Below, piece by piece: positions 1 to 7,580 of a DNA stretch of 40,828 nucleotides. The DNA is from Anaerotalea alkaliphila. GTDB taxonomy: Bacteria; Bacillota; Clostridia; Lachnospirales; Vallitaleaceae. Where the stretch lies: NCBI RefSeq assembly GCF_010179735.1, contig NZ_JAAEEH010000027.1:1-40828 (forward strand), read 5' to 3'. A program made the translations under genes and the position numbers. The notes beneath the pieces were generated by a model. That model made no database searches and had not been told where the DNA came from. It was given only the letters and a program-made list of their open reading frames with translations. Within the stretch, counting starts at the first letter, position 1, and each line of letters begins with the position of its first letter.

Positions 1-27
1 TGAGCCAGGATCAAACTCTCATAAAAA
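1..27 (-). rRNA. rrs: 16S rRNA, 5' end only (left rRNA operon)
   Basis: Read on the minus strand this ends in AGAGTTTGATCCTGGCTCA, the universal 5' segment of bacterial 16S rRNA. Only the first couple of dozen nucleotides are inside the window. The exact mature 5' end is estimated from the conserved start and is uncertain by a few bases. The operon points away from dnaA. Confidence 0.93.
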
Positions 28-189
28 GTTCTCTCCGGCAGCATAAACTCTGACCTTCCGCTTTCGCGGGTTTAGTCTTGGAATTACGTTGTTTTTGATT
101 TATTCTTCACTGTTCAATTTTCAAGGTTCTGCTTGTGTTGCTGTCCGTTCTCCCTTTCGCAAGGTTGTTTTACCGGACCAGCGAAATGT
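28..189 (-). ncRNA. rRNA operon leader (left)
   Basis: Transcribed leader between the rRNA promoter and 16S. The 118 bp at 10-127 are the perfect reverse complement of 40711-40828, so both flanking rRNA operons share the leader. It holds a CCGC-GAAA-GCGG tetraloop hairpin and a boxA-like stretch of the ACCTTGAAAATTGAACA type, common in Firmicutes rRNA leaders and thought to load antitermination factors. Beyond position 127 the two leaders diverge. Confidence 0.75.
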
Positions 190-218
190 AGTATATCATG
201 GCACCAGCCCAGTGTCAA
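190..218 (-). promoter_or_regulatory. rRNA operon promoter (left)
   Basis: On the minus strand: -35 TTGACA (213-218), 17-bp spacer, -10 TATACT (190-195). It is followed by the sequence TTTCGCTGGTCCG, also found after the right rRNA promoter. An A/T-rich tract of UP-element type lies just upstream (about 220-250). The CvpA gene ends about 45 bp upstream in the same direction with no convincing terminator between, so read-through into the rRNA operon is possible. Confidence 0.88.
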
Positions 219-264
219 CCCTATTTCCAAAGATTTCTTATGATTTTTTAATCTAACCTTTGCA

Positions 265-966
265 TCAGTGAAACTTCCTGTATTCCGCCATCAGCATTGT
301 CACCGGATTGTTCTCCAATACCCAGCGGACTACCATGGATTCGACCATGGATTCCCTCAACTGGGGGAACGTGCCCATCATGGTCACAGCATCCAAAAGA
401 TATGTCAGGATGTAGGTAAGGATCCCTCCAAAGACCACGCCCGCAAAGATTCCCAGCAGTCCATTGGCTTGTTTGACCAGTGGAAGCCTGCTGGCCAAAT
501 CCAGGGAGGCTCCCAGCATTCCGATGAGCAGCCAGACCAGAAAGAAAGTGGCAACGAACGCCAAGGCTCCGATGATCAGATTGGCCAACATGCTGGTGAT
601 GTAGGACTCCAGACTGTCCACCTGGAATAGTTGGTATACTTCCGTATTGTTGTTTCGGATGAGGAGGGTCCTCAAATAGGGCGGCAACGGCATGCCCTGC
701 AGGAACATGATCTGGTCTTCCGGACTGATCATGTTCTGGACGGCCGGGTCCATGGACAGAAAACCGGAAACCCGCTCCCCCACGCTTGCCTGGATGCCAG
801 TCGCTCCGGTCAGGACAGCCGTCACCATGGGATAGATGAAAAAGGCCAAAACCAGGGAAAACAGGGCCGAGGACAGTTTAAAAAGTGTTTTGACAAGACC
901 ATTCCTGTAGGAAACACAAATAATGGCCAGGCAGAAAACCAGCAGCAGCATATCCAGCAAATTCAT
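265..966 (-). CDS. CvpA-family membrane protein
   Basis: A 233-residue, very hydrophobic protein with about four membrane segments (roughly residues 2-22, 28-52, 125-150 and 165-190) and a soluble C-terminal tail. The N-terminus, a helix followed by a YRNGL motif, and the LPLVKQANGLLG-type segment near residue 160 fit the CvpA (colicin V production) family of small inner-membrane proteins. Their biochemical role is poorly defined; in other bacteria they affect envelope integrity. The ATG has a good AAGGAG upstream. It follows the DUF5711-like gene by about 45 bp and is probably co-transcribed with it. The family call rests on pattern recognition, not on a search. Confidence 0.72.
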   Translation of the reverse strand: MNLLDMLLLVFCLAIICVSYRNGLVKTLFKLSSALFSLVLAFFIYPMVTAVLTGATGIQASVGERVSGFLSMDPAVQNMISPEDQIMFLQGMPLPPYLRTLLIRNNNTEVYQLFQVDSLESYITSMLANLIIGALAFVATFFLVWLLIGMLGASLDLASRLPLVKQANGLLGIFAGVVFGGILTYILTYLLDAVTMMGTFPQLRESMVESMVVRWVLENNPVTMLMAEYRKFH

Positions 967-1011
967 TTCTTTTCTCCTTCGATTCCCCTGTCTTTATGGA
1001 TGATTTCCGTA

Positions 1012-2160
1012 TCAGCTTTCCCTGATCCGTACCACTTCATAGCCTTGGGGGTAGACCATCAGATAATTTTTTCCACCAAGATGGAACACCCGGGACACCT
1101 CCCGATGGATGGAGGAAAACCACTGGGGCCGGGTTCCATAAAAAGCCGTCAGCCGAGAGGCCGAAACCACATAAAGGGTGTCTTGGTCTGCAAATATGCT
1201 CTTCACTTCTTCTTCCGGCTGGAATTTTTGGACCTCTTTCCCCTGGGTGTTGTAAAAAACCACGGTGTTCCGATGTCCTTCGCCTTCTGTCCCCAGCGCC
1301 TCTCCATACTGCACCACCACATGTTTGTCCGTATAGGCGATGTCCATGACCCTGTTGTTGACCTCGATGGCCTCCAGTTGCTTGGGGATCCGGTCTAGCT
1401 CGAAGAAGAGCAGTTTTTTGTCGGAACCCACAAACACGTGTGCGTCATCCATGAATCGTATGGCTGGAGCCAGGAGGTCCTCTTCCAAGAACCCACCCGT
1501 GATGTATTCTTCCAAGTTGCTGCTCTTGGCCTCGAAATTGAAAAAGGACAGCTTGCTTTGCATCCGGTTCTCTCTGATATAGGCATAGGATGTGACCCAG
1601 TCCATTGCGGTGCTGGAAATGTCCAGGGCCACGGGGTATCCGTCATTCTTGAAGGAGGTTCCCCGCTCCGCAAGCAATTTGCCCTCCTTGTCGTACATCT
1701 GGATCAGGTGGGTTTCTCCCGACTCTTGGACGATGACCAGGAAACCGCTGCTGTTCACCCGCAGCAGCACGATGGGCCAACTGACGGTGAACTCATGAAG
1801 AAAGCCTTCTTCGTTGAACAAAAAGGCTTTCTTGCCGGAAAGGTCGCCAACGGCCATATAACCCTGGTCCATGACCAGCTGGGGTGTTTGTACGGTATAT
1901 GCCTTGCTCCAGATGGTCTCCCCGGAAACGTTCCTCTTTTCCAGTCCGTTCTTTCCTGCGGAATAGATGTTGCTTCCATAGGAATAGACGCTTACGGTGT
2001 CATTTGCATCGAACCGCCGGACATCAACCGGCTCCAGGAAGACCGCACCTCCTTGGAAAAGATGGAAGTTCGGTTTGACAAGGATCACATAGAGCAACAA
2101 TAAAACAGCCGCCAGCAAAAGGAAACTGGCTGGCAGCATTTTTTTCTTGGATTTTTTCAT
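1012..2160 (-). CDS. DUF5711-like membrane-anchored propeller protein
   Basis: A 382-residue protein starting with a Lys-rich stretch and one membrane anchor (about residues 9-28), followed by a large extracytoplasmic domain. That domain has repeated blades of the type 'GKNGLEKRNVSGETIWSK', 'GKKAFLFNEEGFL' and 'MYDKEGKLLAE', as in PQQ/WD-like beta-propellers. It resembles the clostridial DUF5711 family, which I recall as often lying next to CvpA, as here. No function is established and no catalytic residues are visible. The start is supported by GGGAG four bases before the ATG. It follows glgA by about 50 bp and may share its transcript. Confidence 0.6.
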   Translation of the reverse strand: MKKSKKKMLPASFLLLAAVLLLLYVILVKPNFHLFQGGAVFLEPVDVRRFDANDTVSVYSYGSNIYSAGKNGLEKRNVSGETIWSKAYTVQTPQLVMDQGYMAVGDLSGKKAFLFNEEGFLHEFTVSWPIVLLRVNSSGFLVIVQESGETHLIQMYDKEGKLLAERGTSFKNDGYPVALDISSTAMDWVTSYAYIRENRMQSKLSFFNFEAKSSNLEEYITGGFLEEDLLAPAIRFMDDAHVFVGSDKKLLFFELDRIPKQLEAIEVNNRVMDIAYTDKHVVVQYGEALGTEGEGHRNTVVFYNTQGKEVQKFQPEEEVKSIFADQDTLYVVSASRLTAFYGTRPQWFSSIHREVSRVFHLGGKNYLMVYPQGYEVVRIRES

Positions 2161-2212
2161 GATACTCCCGCTTTACATTTGCTTGGCGATGATTCTCGGC
2201 TGTTTTTCCGTT

Positions 2213-3649
2213 CTAAATCGACAGGACCTCATTGTAGATCCGGATGTATTCCTGTGCGGACTGTTCCCAGGAAAAGCGTTTCCGCATGCCCCGTTCGACC
2301 AGCATCTCCCATTCCCCTTGGTTCCTGTAAACTTCCAAACCACGGGTGACGGCCGCCAAAAATTCATGTCCGTTGTAGTTCTTGAACAGGAATCCTGTAC
2401 TGTTCTCATAGTCCTCGTGGTAATCCGTAATCGTATCTCCCAATCCTCCGGTTTTGCGTACGATGGGAACTGCGCCATAACGCAGGCTGTACAACTGGGA
2501 CAGTCCGCAGGGTTCAAAAAGGGACGGCATGAGGAACATGTCGATGGAACCATAGATTTTGCGGGACAAGGCCTGGTTGAACATGATGTTTGCCTTGACT
2601 TTGTCCGGATGTTTCTCCTGCAGCTCAAGAAGCCTGCTCTCGTAATGGTAATCCCCATTTCCCAGGATTACGAACTGGACATCATCGTTCATCAGGTGTT
2701 CCATGGCATAGAGGATCAGGTCGATGCCCTTTTGCTCGGCCAGCCTGGTCACCACCCCGATCAGAGGAGTATCCCCCACGGGAAGTCCTTGCTCTTGTTG
2801 GAAGACATACTTCTGCTGCTTCTTCAACTCACGGAAATTGTCCGCGCTGAAGTTCCTGGCAAGAGCGGGATCCGTCTCCGGGTTGTAGCTGGAGTAGTGG
2901 ATGCCGTTGACGATGCCTTGGATCTTTTCCGAATATTTCCTCAACAGCCCATCTAATCCATACCCGTACCACGGCGTTTGTATTTCCTTCGCATAACTCT
3001 TGCTGACCGTGGTCACCATGTCCGCATATACAATTCCAGCCTTCATGTAGCAGACCTTTCCGTAGTATTCGATTGCTTCGATATTGAAGTATTTGGGGGA
3101 AAGGTTCAGGTCATCCAGCGCATCCTTGCCGAACACCCCCTGGTATTGCAGGTTGTGTATGGTGAACACCATCTTGATGTCCTTGTACAGGTCCAAGTGG
3201 GAATATTCTTGCTTCAACAGCAATCCGATGAGGGCTGTCTGCCAATCATTCAGATGAATGATGTCGGGACGCAGGTTCAGGAACATGAGCATTTCCAGGG
3301 CGGATTTGCAGAAAAATCCAAACCGTTCATCGTCATCCCCATACCCATAGAAGTTGTCCCTGTCAAAATAGTGGCTGTTTCCGATGAAATAGTTGGTGAT
3401 TCCCTTTTCTTCCATCACAAACACGGAGGCTACATTCGCTCTTCCCCCCGTTTCCACAATGAAATTGAAGACATGCTTCAGAGGATACCTTTCCTCCATG
3501 CCCTTATACTTCGGCATCAGCCGGATGACCTCCACGTTTTGATCATGCAGCGCTTCCGGAAGTGCTTGGGCGACATCCGCCAAGCCACCTGTTGCGGCAT
3601 AGGGAACCGTTTCCGGTGTTACAAACAATACTTTTATCCGATCACCCAT
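2213..3649 (-). CDS. glgA: Glycogen (starch) synthase, GT5 family
   Basis: Transfers glucose from ADP-glucose to the growing alpha-1,4-glucan. The 478 residues match the usual GlgA length. The N-terminal Rossmann lobe opens with KVLFVTPETVPYAATGGLADV, and the C-terminal lobe carries the FEPCGLSQLYSLRYG acceptor/catalytic motif followed by RKTGGLGDT. In the first ADP-glucose motif the usual Lys of KTGGL is Ala19, while the second TGGL motif keeps Lys. The second of two nearby ATGs was chosen because GAGGG lies 6 bases before it; the upstream one touches the Shine-Dalgarno. No other glycogen genes (glgB, C, D, P) are in the window. A promoter is visible upstream (3711-3739). Confidence 0.93.
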   Translation of the reverse strand: MGDRIKVLFVTPETVPYAATGGLADVAQALPEALHDQNVEVIRLMPKYKGMEERYPLKHVFNFIVETGGRANVASVFVMEEKGITNYFIGNSHYFDRDNFYGYGDDDERFGFFCKSALEMLMFLNLRPDIIHLNDWQTALIGLLLKQEYSHLDLYKDIKMVFTIHNLQYQGVFGKDALDDLNLSPKYFNIEAIEYYGKVCYMKAGIVYADMVTTVSKSYAKEIQTPWYGYGLDGLLRKYSEKIQGIVNGIHYSSYNPETDPALARNFSADNFRELKKQQKYVFQQEQGLPVGDTPLIGVVTRLAEQKGIDLILYAMEHLMNDDVQFVILGNGDYHYESRLLELQEKHPDKVKANIMFNQALSRKIYGSIDMFLMPSLFEPCGLSQLYSLRYGAVPIVRKTGGLGDTITDYHEDYENSTGFLFKNYNGHEFLAAVTRGLEVYRNQGEWEMLVERGMRKRFSWEQSAQEYIRIYNEVLSI

Positions 3650-3710
3650 AATCATCCCTCAAATCTTTTTCGCCATTCCTGGCTTTATTGGTGGTATTCC
3701 TAATATCCCC

Positions 3711-3739
3711 ATTATACCACAGGGGACTGCGGTTGGGAA
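3711..3739 (-). promoter_or_regulatory. Putative promoter of glgA
   Basis: On the minus strand: -35 TTCCCA (3734-3739), 17-bp spacer, -10 TATAAT (3711-3716), about 60 bp before the glgA start. The -10 is perfect and the -35 matches 4 of 6. It suggests glgA starts its own transcript, running into the DUF5711-like and CvpA genes. Confidence 0.6.
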
Positions 3740-3759
3740 ATGGTAATTCGAAGCCCCTA

Positions 3760-4836
3760 CTACACGTCAAGCCGCAGATCTCCCGGTTTGATCCAATTCT
3801 TTTTGCGCATGGATTCGGAAATCACCAGGGTCAGGCCGGCCGGCAACAGGAAATGCAGCAGAAGGATTTGCAGCAGCAACGAGGAGTCTGGTCTGCTGCC
3901 CGCCATGGTGCTCCAAGTCATCAGCGGTCCAACCAGACCGGAGGTTCCCATCCCTGCACCGGAAGGATTGTTTGCCATCTTGAATACGACCGTGGCGAGG
4001 GGCCCCAACAAGGCGCTGGCTACGGTGGGTGGAATCCATACACGGGGATTTCGCAGGATGTTTGGCATCTGCAGCATGCTGGTGCCCAGTCCCTGGGCCA
4101 GCAATCCATTCATCTTGTTTTCACGGTAGCTCGCAACCGCGAACCCGATCATCTGGGTTGCACAGCCCACCGTTGCGGCTCCCGCCGCCAGACCTTCCAG
4201 ACCCAGGATGATGGACAGTGCGGCGGAGCTGATCGGCAATGTCAATGCCATCCCCATCATCGTGGACACAAGGATTCCCATTATGAACGGAGCCTGCTCC
4301 GTCGCCATCACGATGAGGCTTCCCAGCCACAACATGAAGGCAGAAATACCCGGACCGACCAGCAGTCCGGCGGTCCCCCCGGCCAGGATGGTCGCCATAG
4401 GCGTCAGCACGATTTCCAACTTTGTCCTTCCGGAGACAATCCTTCCGAACTCAATTCCGACCACCGCCGCTATGAAGGCCCCCAGAGGCTCGCCCGGTCC
4501 GATAAGGACCACATTCCCTTCCACGAAGGCGGCACCGGAAAGGATCTTGCCGGCATAAGCCCCCATCATTCCCGTGACAGCCGAGGAATACAGGACCATG
4601 GGGGACACCTTGAACCGGTGGGCTACCCCCATGCCGATTCCCGCACCCGTCAGGACGGAGGCGATGCTGCCGAACCATACGACGGGAAGAAGTCCGGTAA
4701 TTGCCCCCAGCTGCTTCAAGATCAATCCTACAATCAAAGTGGTGAACAGTCCCAGGGCCATTCCACCCAGGCCATCAATCAAATACCGCTTGAATCCAGC
4801 CTTCAACAGCTGGGATATGCCGGCTCTTTTTCCCAT
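3760..4836 (-). CDS. PTS-IIC-type membrane transporter (PTS_EIIC_2-like), orphan
   Basis: A 358-residue polytopic membrane protein with about nine or ten hydrophobic segments and many glycines, for example AGIGMGVAHRFKVSPMVLYSSAVTGMMGAYAG. It looks like the PTS_EIIC_2 group of EIIC-like permeases. No EIIA or EIIB phosphotransfer partner is encoded nearby, so a phosphotransferase role cannot be assumed. It lies directly behind niaR in the same direction. The start at 4836 is chosen for GGGAGG 11 bases upstream; longer in-frame starts at 4860 and 4902 lack a Shine-Dalgarno, and 4902 would overlap niaR. The linkage suggests, as inference only, transport of niacin or a related vitamin. Confidence 0.75.
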   Translation of the reverse strand: MGKRAGISQLLKAGFKRYLIDGLGGMALGLFTTLIVGLILKQLGAITGLLPVVWFGSIASVLTGAGIGMGVAHRFKVSPMVLYSSAVTGMMGAYAGKILSGAAFVEGNVVLIGPGEPLGAFIAAVVGIEFGRIVSGRTKLEIVLTPMATILAGGTAGLLVGPGISAFMLWLGSLIVMATEQAPFIMGILVSTMMGMALTLPISSAALSIILGLEGLAAGAATVGCATQMIGFAVASYRENKMNGLLAQGLGTSMLQMPNILRNPRVWIPPTVASALLGPLATVVFKMANNPSGAGMGTSGLVGPLMTWSTMAGSRPDSSLLLQILLLHFLLPAGLTLVISESMRKKNWIKPGDLRLDV

Positions 4837-4876
4837 AAGTCCCAATTCCTCCCAAAACATAGAATGATGTCGCTTG

Positions 4877-5389
4877 TCAAGGCTGCAGCAGCTTCTTTTC
4901 AATCAGCCTGCGTTCGATTTCATCCAGCGCTTCTTCACTTTCCGCTTCAATGGTATGGTAATGGACACCTCCGGTAAGGTCCATCAATGGGATGAAGTCC
5001 TTGTCCAAAGCCCTTTGCAAAAAGTCCTCCACATTCTTTCTGGACCGCAACATCATGGCCGCACTGATATCTCCGTAGACAGGATGGGTGATGACCACAT
5101 TCAGCACATGCCCCCCCAGATCCACGATTGTGTTCAATTCCTCCTCCATCTGCTCCGTACCGTGACGGACACACAGCACCCGCTTGCAGGTGTTCCCTTT
5201 TATCCTGTAGGCCATATACCCTTCCGAAGTGGAAATTATTCCCTTGCCCTGGGCCCGCAGGAGTGCGATATCTTGAACGATCACCTGCCTGCTGACACCC
5301 AGAACGATTCCCAATTCATGTCCCTTGATGGGTTCTCCGCTCCCTTCCAGCATCTCCAGTATTTTTTCCCTTCTTTTCAGTCCCTCCAA
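4877..5389 (-). CDS. niaR: NiaR-type transcriptional repressor of NAD biosynthesis
   Basis: A 170-residue regulator: an N-terminal winged helix-turn-helix (about residues 5-60, GHELGIVLGVSRQVIVQDI) followed by a 3H domain with conserved histidines in VRHG, ITHPVYGD and GGVHYHTIEAE. In NiaR (YrxA) these bind metal and nicotinate. The family represses NAD synthesis and niacin uptake genes when niacin is plentiful. The start is TTG, supported by GGAGGTG 8 bases upstream. It has its own promoter overlapping the end of the histidine kinase gene and is followed by the PTS-IIC-like gene, probably co-transcribed. No nadABC genes are nearby. Confidence 0.88.
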   Translation of the reverse strand: MEGLKRREKILEMLEGSGEPIKGHELGIVLGVSRQVIVQDIALLRAQGKGIISTSEGYMAYRIKGNTCKRVLCVRHGTEQMEEELNTIVDLGGHVLNVVITHPVYGDISAAMMLRSRKNVEDFLQRALDKDFIPLMDLTGGVHYHTIEAESEEALDEIERRLIEKKLLQP

Positions 5390-5406
5390 AAACGATCCAC
5401 CTCCAT

Positions 5407-5416
5407 TGTCTTGTCA
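5407..5416. promoter_or_regulatory. Possible NiaR operator (autoregulation)
   Basis: The 10-mer TGTCTTGTCA lies between the niaR promoter and its start codon, where an autorepressor would bind. It has GACA-type half sites resembling what I remember of NiaR operators, but I cannot confirm the consensus here and the site is not perfectly symmetric. Confidence 0.3.
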
Positions 5417-5432
5417 GAAGCCTTCGTCCCCC

Positions 5433-5461
5433 AATATACCACATCCATGCTGCACAATCAA
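5433..5461 (-). promoter_or_regulatory. Promoter of niaR and the PTS-IIC-like gene
   Basis: On the minus strand: -35 TTGATT (5456-5461), 17-bp spacer, -10 TATATT (5433-5438). The -35 overlaps the stop codon of the upstream kinase gene. Four of six and five of six consensus matches with ideal spacing. Confidence 0.6.
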
Positions 5462-6882
5462 TCCCGGGGGCCAACCGGTCCTCCCTGTGCCCCTCCCAGG
5501 GGAAACACCATCCTGAAAGCCACCCCTTCCCCTTCCGGCAGGTTCCTGGCTCCATAACGGACCCCATGGTATTGGAAAATGCCCGCGGCTATGGCCAGAC
5601 CCAAGCCGGTTCCCTGTCCCCCTCCTTTGTAGAAACTCTCCCAGATCCTAGGCAGGTCCCCTTCCGCAATCCTCTCGCCGTCATTTCTGATCTCCAGAAC
5701 CGCATGATTGTTGAAAACGGCATATTCCAAGCGGATGGAATGCCGCGCATACTTCAAGGCGTTTTGAAGGATGTTTGCTATGGCCTGTTCCAGACGCAAC
5801 GGGTCTCCCTCGAAACCGAACGCCTCTTCTCCAATTCCTTCCCTCCATGCAAGTCCCTTTTTCTCAGCCAGCACAGGAAATTTCTTGGCGATGCTCCGGA
5901 CCAGGGATGTCAAATCCATCGGTTCCATCCGCATCTTATAGGTGCCTGACTCCAATTGGGAAAGGTGCAGCAGGTCTTTCACCATGTTGCTCATCTTTTC
6001 CATCTCGTCCTCGATGATTTCATAGTACGCTTCTTCTTCTTCGCCCTCCACCATTCCGTCGGACAAAGCTTCCAAATAGCCGTTGACGATGGTGATGGGG
6101 GTCTGCAGTTCATGGGAGACCTGGGCGACGAATTTCTTGCGCATGACGTCCAGGTTCTTTTCCTTGTCCAATTCCTTCTTAAGGTTATCGATGGTTTCCT
6201 CCAGCTTTCCCGTCAACTCATTCAGGGTGTTGCCCAACTGGCCAATCTCATCCTTCCTTTTTCCGGTGTACCGGTGCCGGAAATCCAGCTGGCCCATTTG
6301 CTTTGCTATGCCGTTCAGGTCGGCTATGGGACGGGTGATGTTCCTGGACAAGACCAGGGACAGGAAAACGGCCGCTGCCATGGCGATGCCCACAAGCCCA
6401 ATGGAGAAGCTCTGGACGATGCCGATTGTGTCTTCCATGGCTGACACCGGAATCTGCAGGACGGCAATCTTACCCCCTTGGATCTCTTCCCCATAAACCA
6501 GCCATCGGGTGCCTTCCACCGGCATGGAAGTCTTGACCACATAAGCCTTGGTTCCCCTGTAGACGACTTCCTTCTCTACGCTTCCCTGCAGGAACCAAGA
6601 CCCCTGGTTTTCAAAAAGAAGCAGGTTGCTGCTCCGGTCGATGAGCGTTATTTTCCCTTCAAAACCGTATCCAAGGTATTCCATGTGGCTCAGCGCCTCG
6701 TCTTCGCTTCTGCTGAGCCTGAAAAGACGTTCGATGTCTTCAACGGTTCCCTGCATAATCGCGACTTTTTTTCCGTAATAGTAGTCCTCCAGCCTGTAAT
6801 GCAGGCCCACGTACAGTACCGTCCCCATCAGGCACACGAAAAACAGGTAATGGAGGAGCAGGCGCAGACGGATCGACTTCAT
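5458..6882 (-). CDS. Membrane sensor histidine kinase
   Basis: A 474-residue two-component sensor kinase. Order: transmembrane helix 1 (about 7-27), extracytoplasmic sensor region (28-153), transmembrane helix 2 (154-178), HAMP linker (178-235), HisKA dimerisation domain with phospho-accepting His257 in SHELQTP, and HATPase domain with N-box Asn374 (ILQNALKYA), RNDGERI and GTGLGLA. It closely follows the OmpR-type regulator gene: its ATG overlaps that gene's TGA as ATGA, so translation is coupled. The start is backed by AGGAGG 7 bases upstream. The H-box reads SHELQTP rather than the commoner SHELRTP. The signal is unknown; PhoR/WalK-like kinases share this architecture. Confidence 0.92.
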   Translation of the reverse strand: MKSIRLRLLLHYLFFVCLMGTVLYVGLHYRLEDYYYGKKVAIMQGTVEDIERLFRLSRSEDEALSHMEYLGYGFEGKITLIDRSSNLLLFENQGSWFLQGSVEKEVVYRGTKAYVVKTSMPVEGTRWLVYGEEIQGGKIAVLQIPVSAMEDTIGIVQSFSIGLVGIAMAAAVFLSLVLSRNITRPIADLNGIAKQMGQLDFRHRYTGKRKDEIGQLGNTLNELTGKLEETIDNLKKELDKEKNLDVMRKKFVAQVSHELQTPITIVNGYLEALSDGMVEGEEEEAYYEIIEDEMEKMSNMVKDLLHLSQLESGTYKMRMEPMDLTSLVRSIAKKFPVLAEKKGLAWREGIGEEAFGFEGDPLRLEQAIANILQNALKYARHSIRLEYAVFNNHAVLEIRNDGERIAEGDLPRIWESFYKGGGQGTGLGLAIAAGIFQYHGVRYGARNLPEGEGVAFRMVFPLGGAQGGPVGPRD

Positions 6883-7556
6883 TCCTCCCCCTCCTCGAAC
6901 CTGTACCCCATCCCCCGGACAGTGTAAATCCAATCTCCCATGGTTCCCATCTTTTTCCGCAGCCTTTTGATGATGGTATCCACAGACCGGTCGTCGCCAT
7001 AGTAGTCATATCCCCAGACCTTGTTCAGGATCTGCTCCCTGCTCAGGGCCCTGCCCCGGTTCTCCACCAGATACAGGAGCGTGTCGTATTCCTTCGGACT
7101 GAGGTAGATTTCCTCCCCTTGGACCTCGACCCGCCGGGCCGCCAATTGAATCCGCATGGCCCCCACCTGGATTTCCTCTTTGGCCGAAAGCTTTCCGCTT
7201 CGCACAAGCAAAGCCTTGATCCTTGCCATCAGTTCCCTTGTCCTGAACGGCTTGGCCACATAGTCATCCGCACCGAGCTTGAATCCCTGGAGGGCATCCT
7301 CTTCCTCTGTCCTTGCGGTGAGCATCAGGATGGGCACCGGACTTGTACCGCGCACCTCCCTGCACACCTGGAACCCATCCATGCCAGGCATCATCACGTC
7401 CAGTACCAGAAGGTCCACGCTGTTCTCCTGGAAAAGCTCCAGTGCCTCCCTGCCGTCCCTGGCTTCCAACACATGGTATCCTTCCCCTTGCAGGTACTTC
7501 ACAATCAGTTTCCTCAGCCGCTCCTCGTCTTCCGCAATCAGTATGTTCCCTTTCAA
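6879..7556 (-). CDS. OmpR/PhoB-family response regulator
   Basis: A 225-residue regulator with a receiver domain (1-120) and an OmpR-type winged-helix DNA-binding domain (about 128-225, ending YTVRGMGYRFE). Phosphorylation site Asp53 (LLVLDVMMPGMDG), acidic pocket Glu9/Asp10, switch Thr80 and Lys102 (KPF) are all present, so it should be a working phosphorelay output. Its partner kinase follows with an ATGA overlap. The start is TTG with AAGGAGG 8 bases upstream. It lies 24 bp after the deacetylase gene, so the three may share a transcript and an envelope-related role, as inference. Confidence 0.93.
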   Translation of the reverse strand: MKGNILIAEDEERLRKLIVKYLQGEGYHVLEARDGREALELFQENSVDLLVLDVMMPGMDGFQVCREVRGTSPVPILMLTARTEEEDALQGFKLGADDYVAKPFRTRELMARIKALLVRSGKLSAKEEIQVGAMRIQLAARRVEVQGEEIYLSPKEYDTLLYLVENRGRALSREQILNKVWGYDYYGDDRSVDTIIKRLRKKMGTMGDWIYTVRGMGYRFEEGEE

Positions 7557-7580
7557 ACCAACAGCCTCCTTCCCCGGCTC

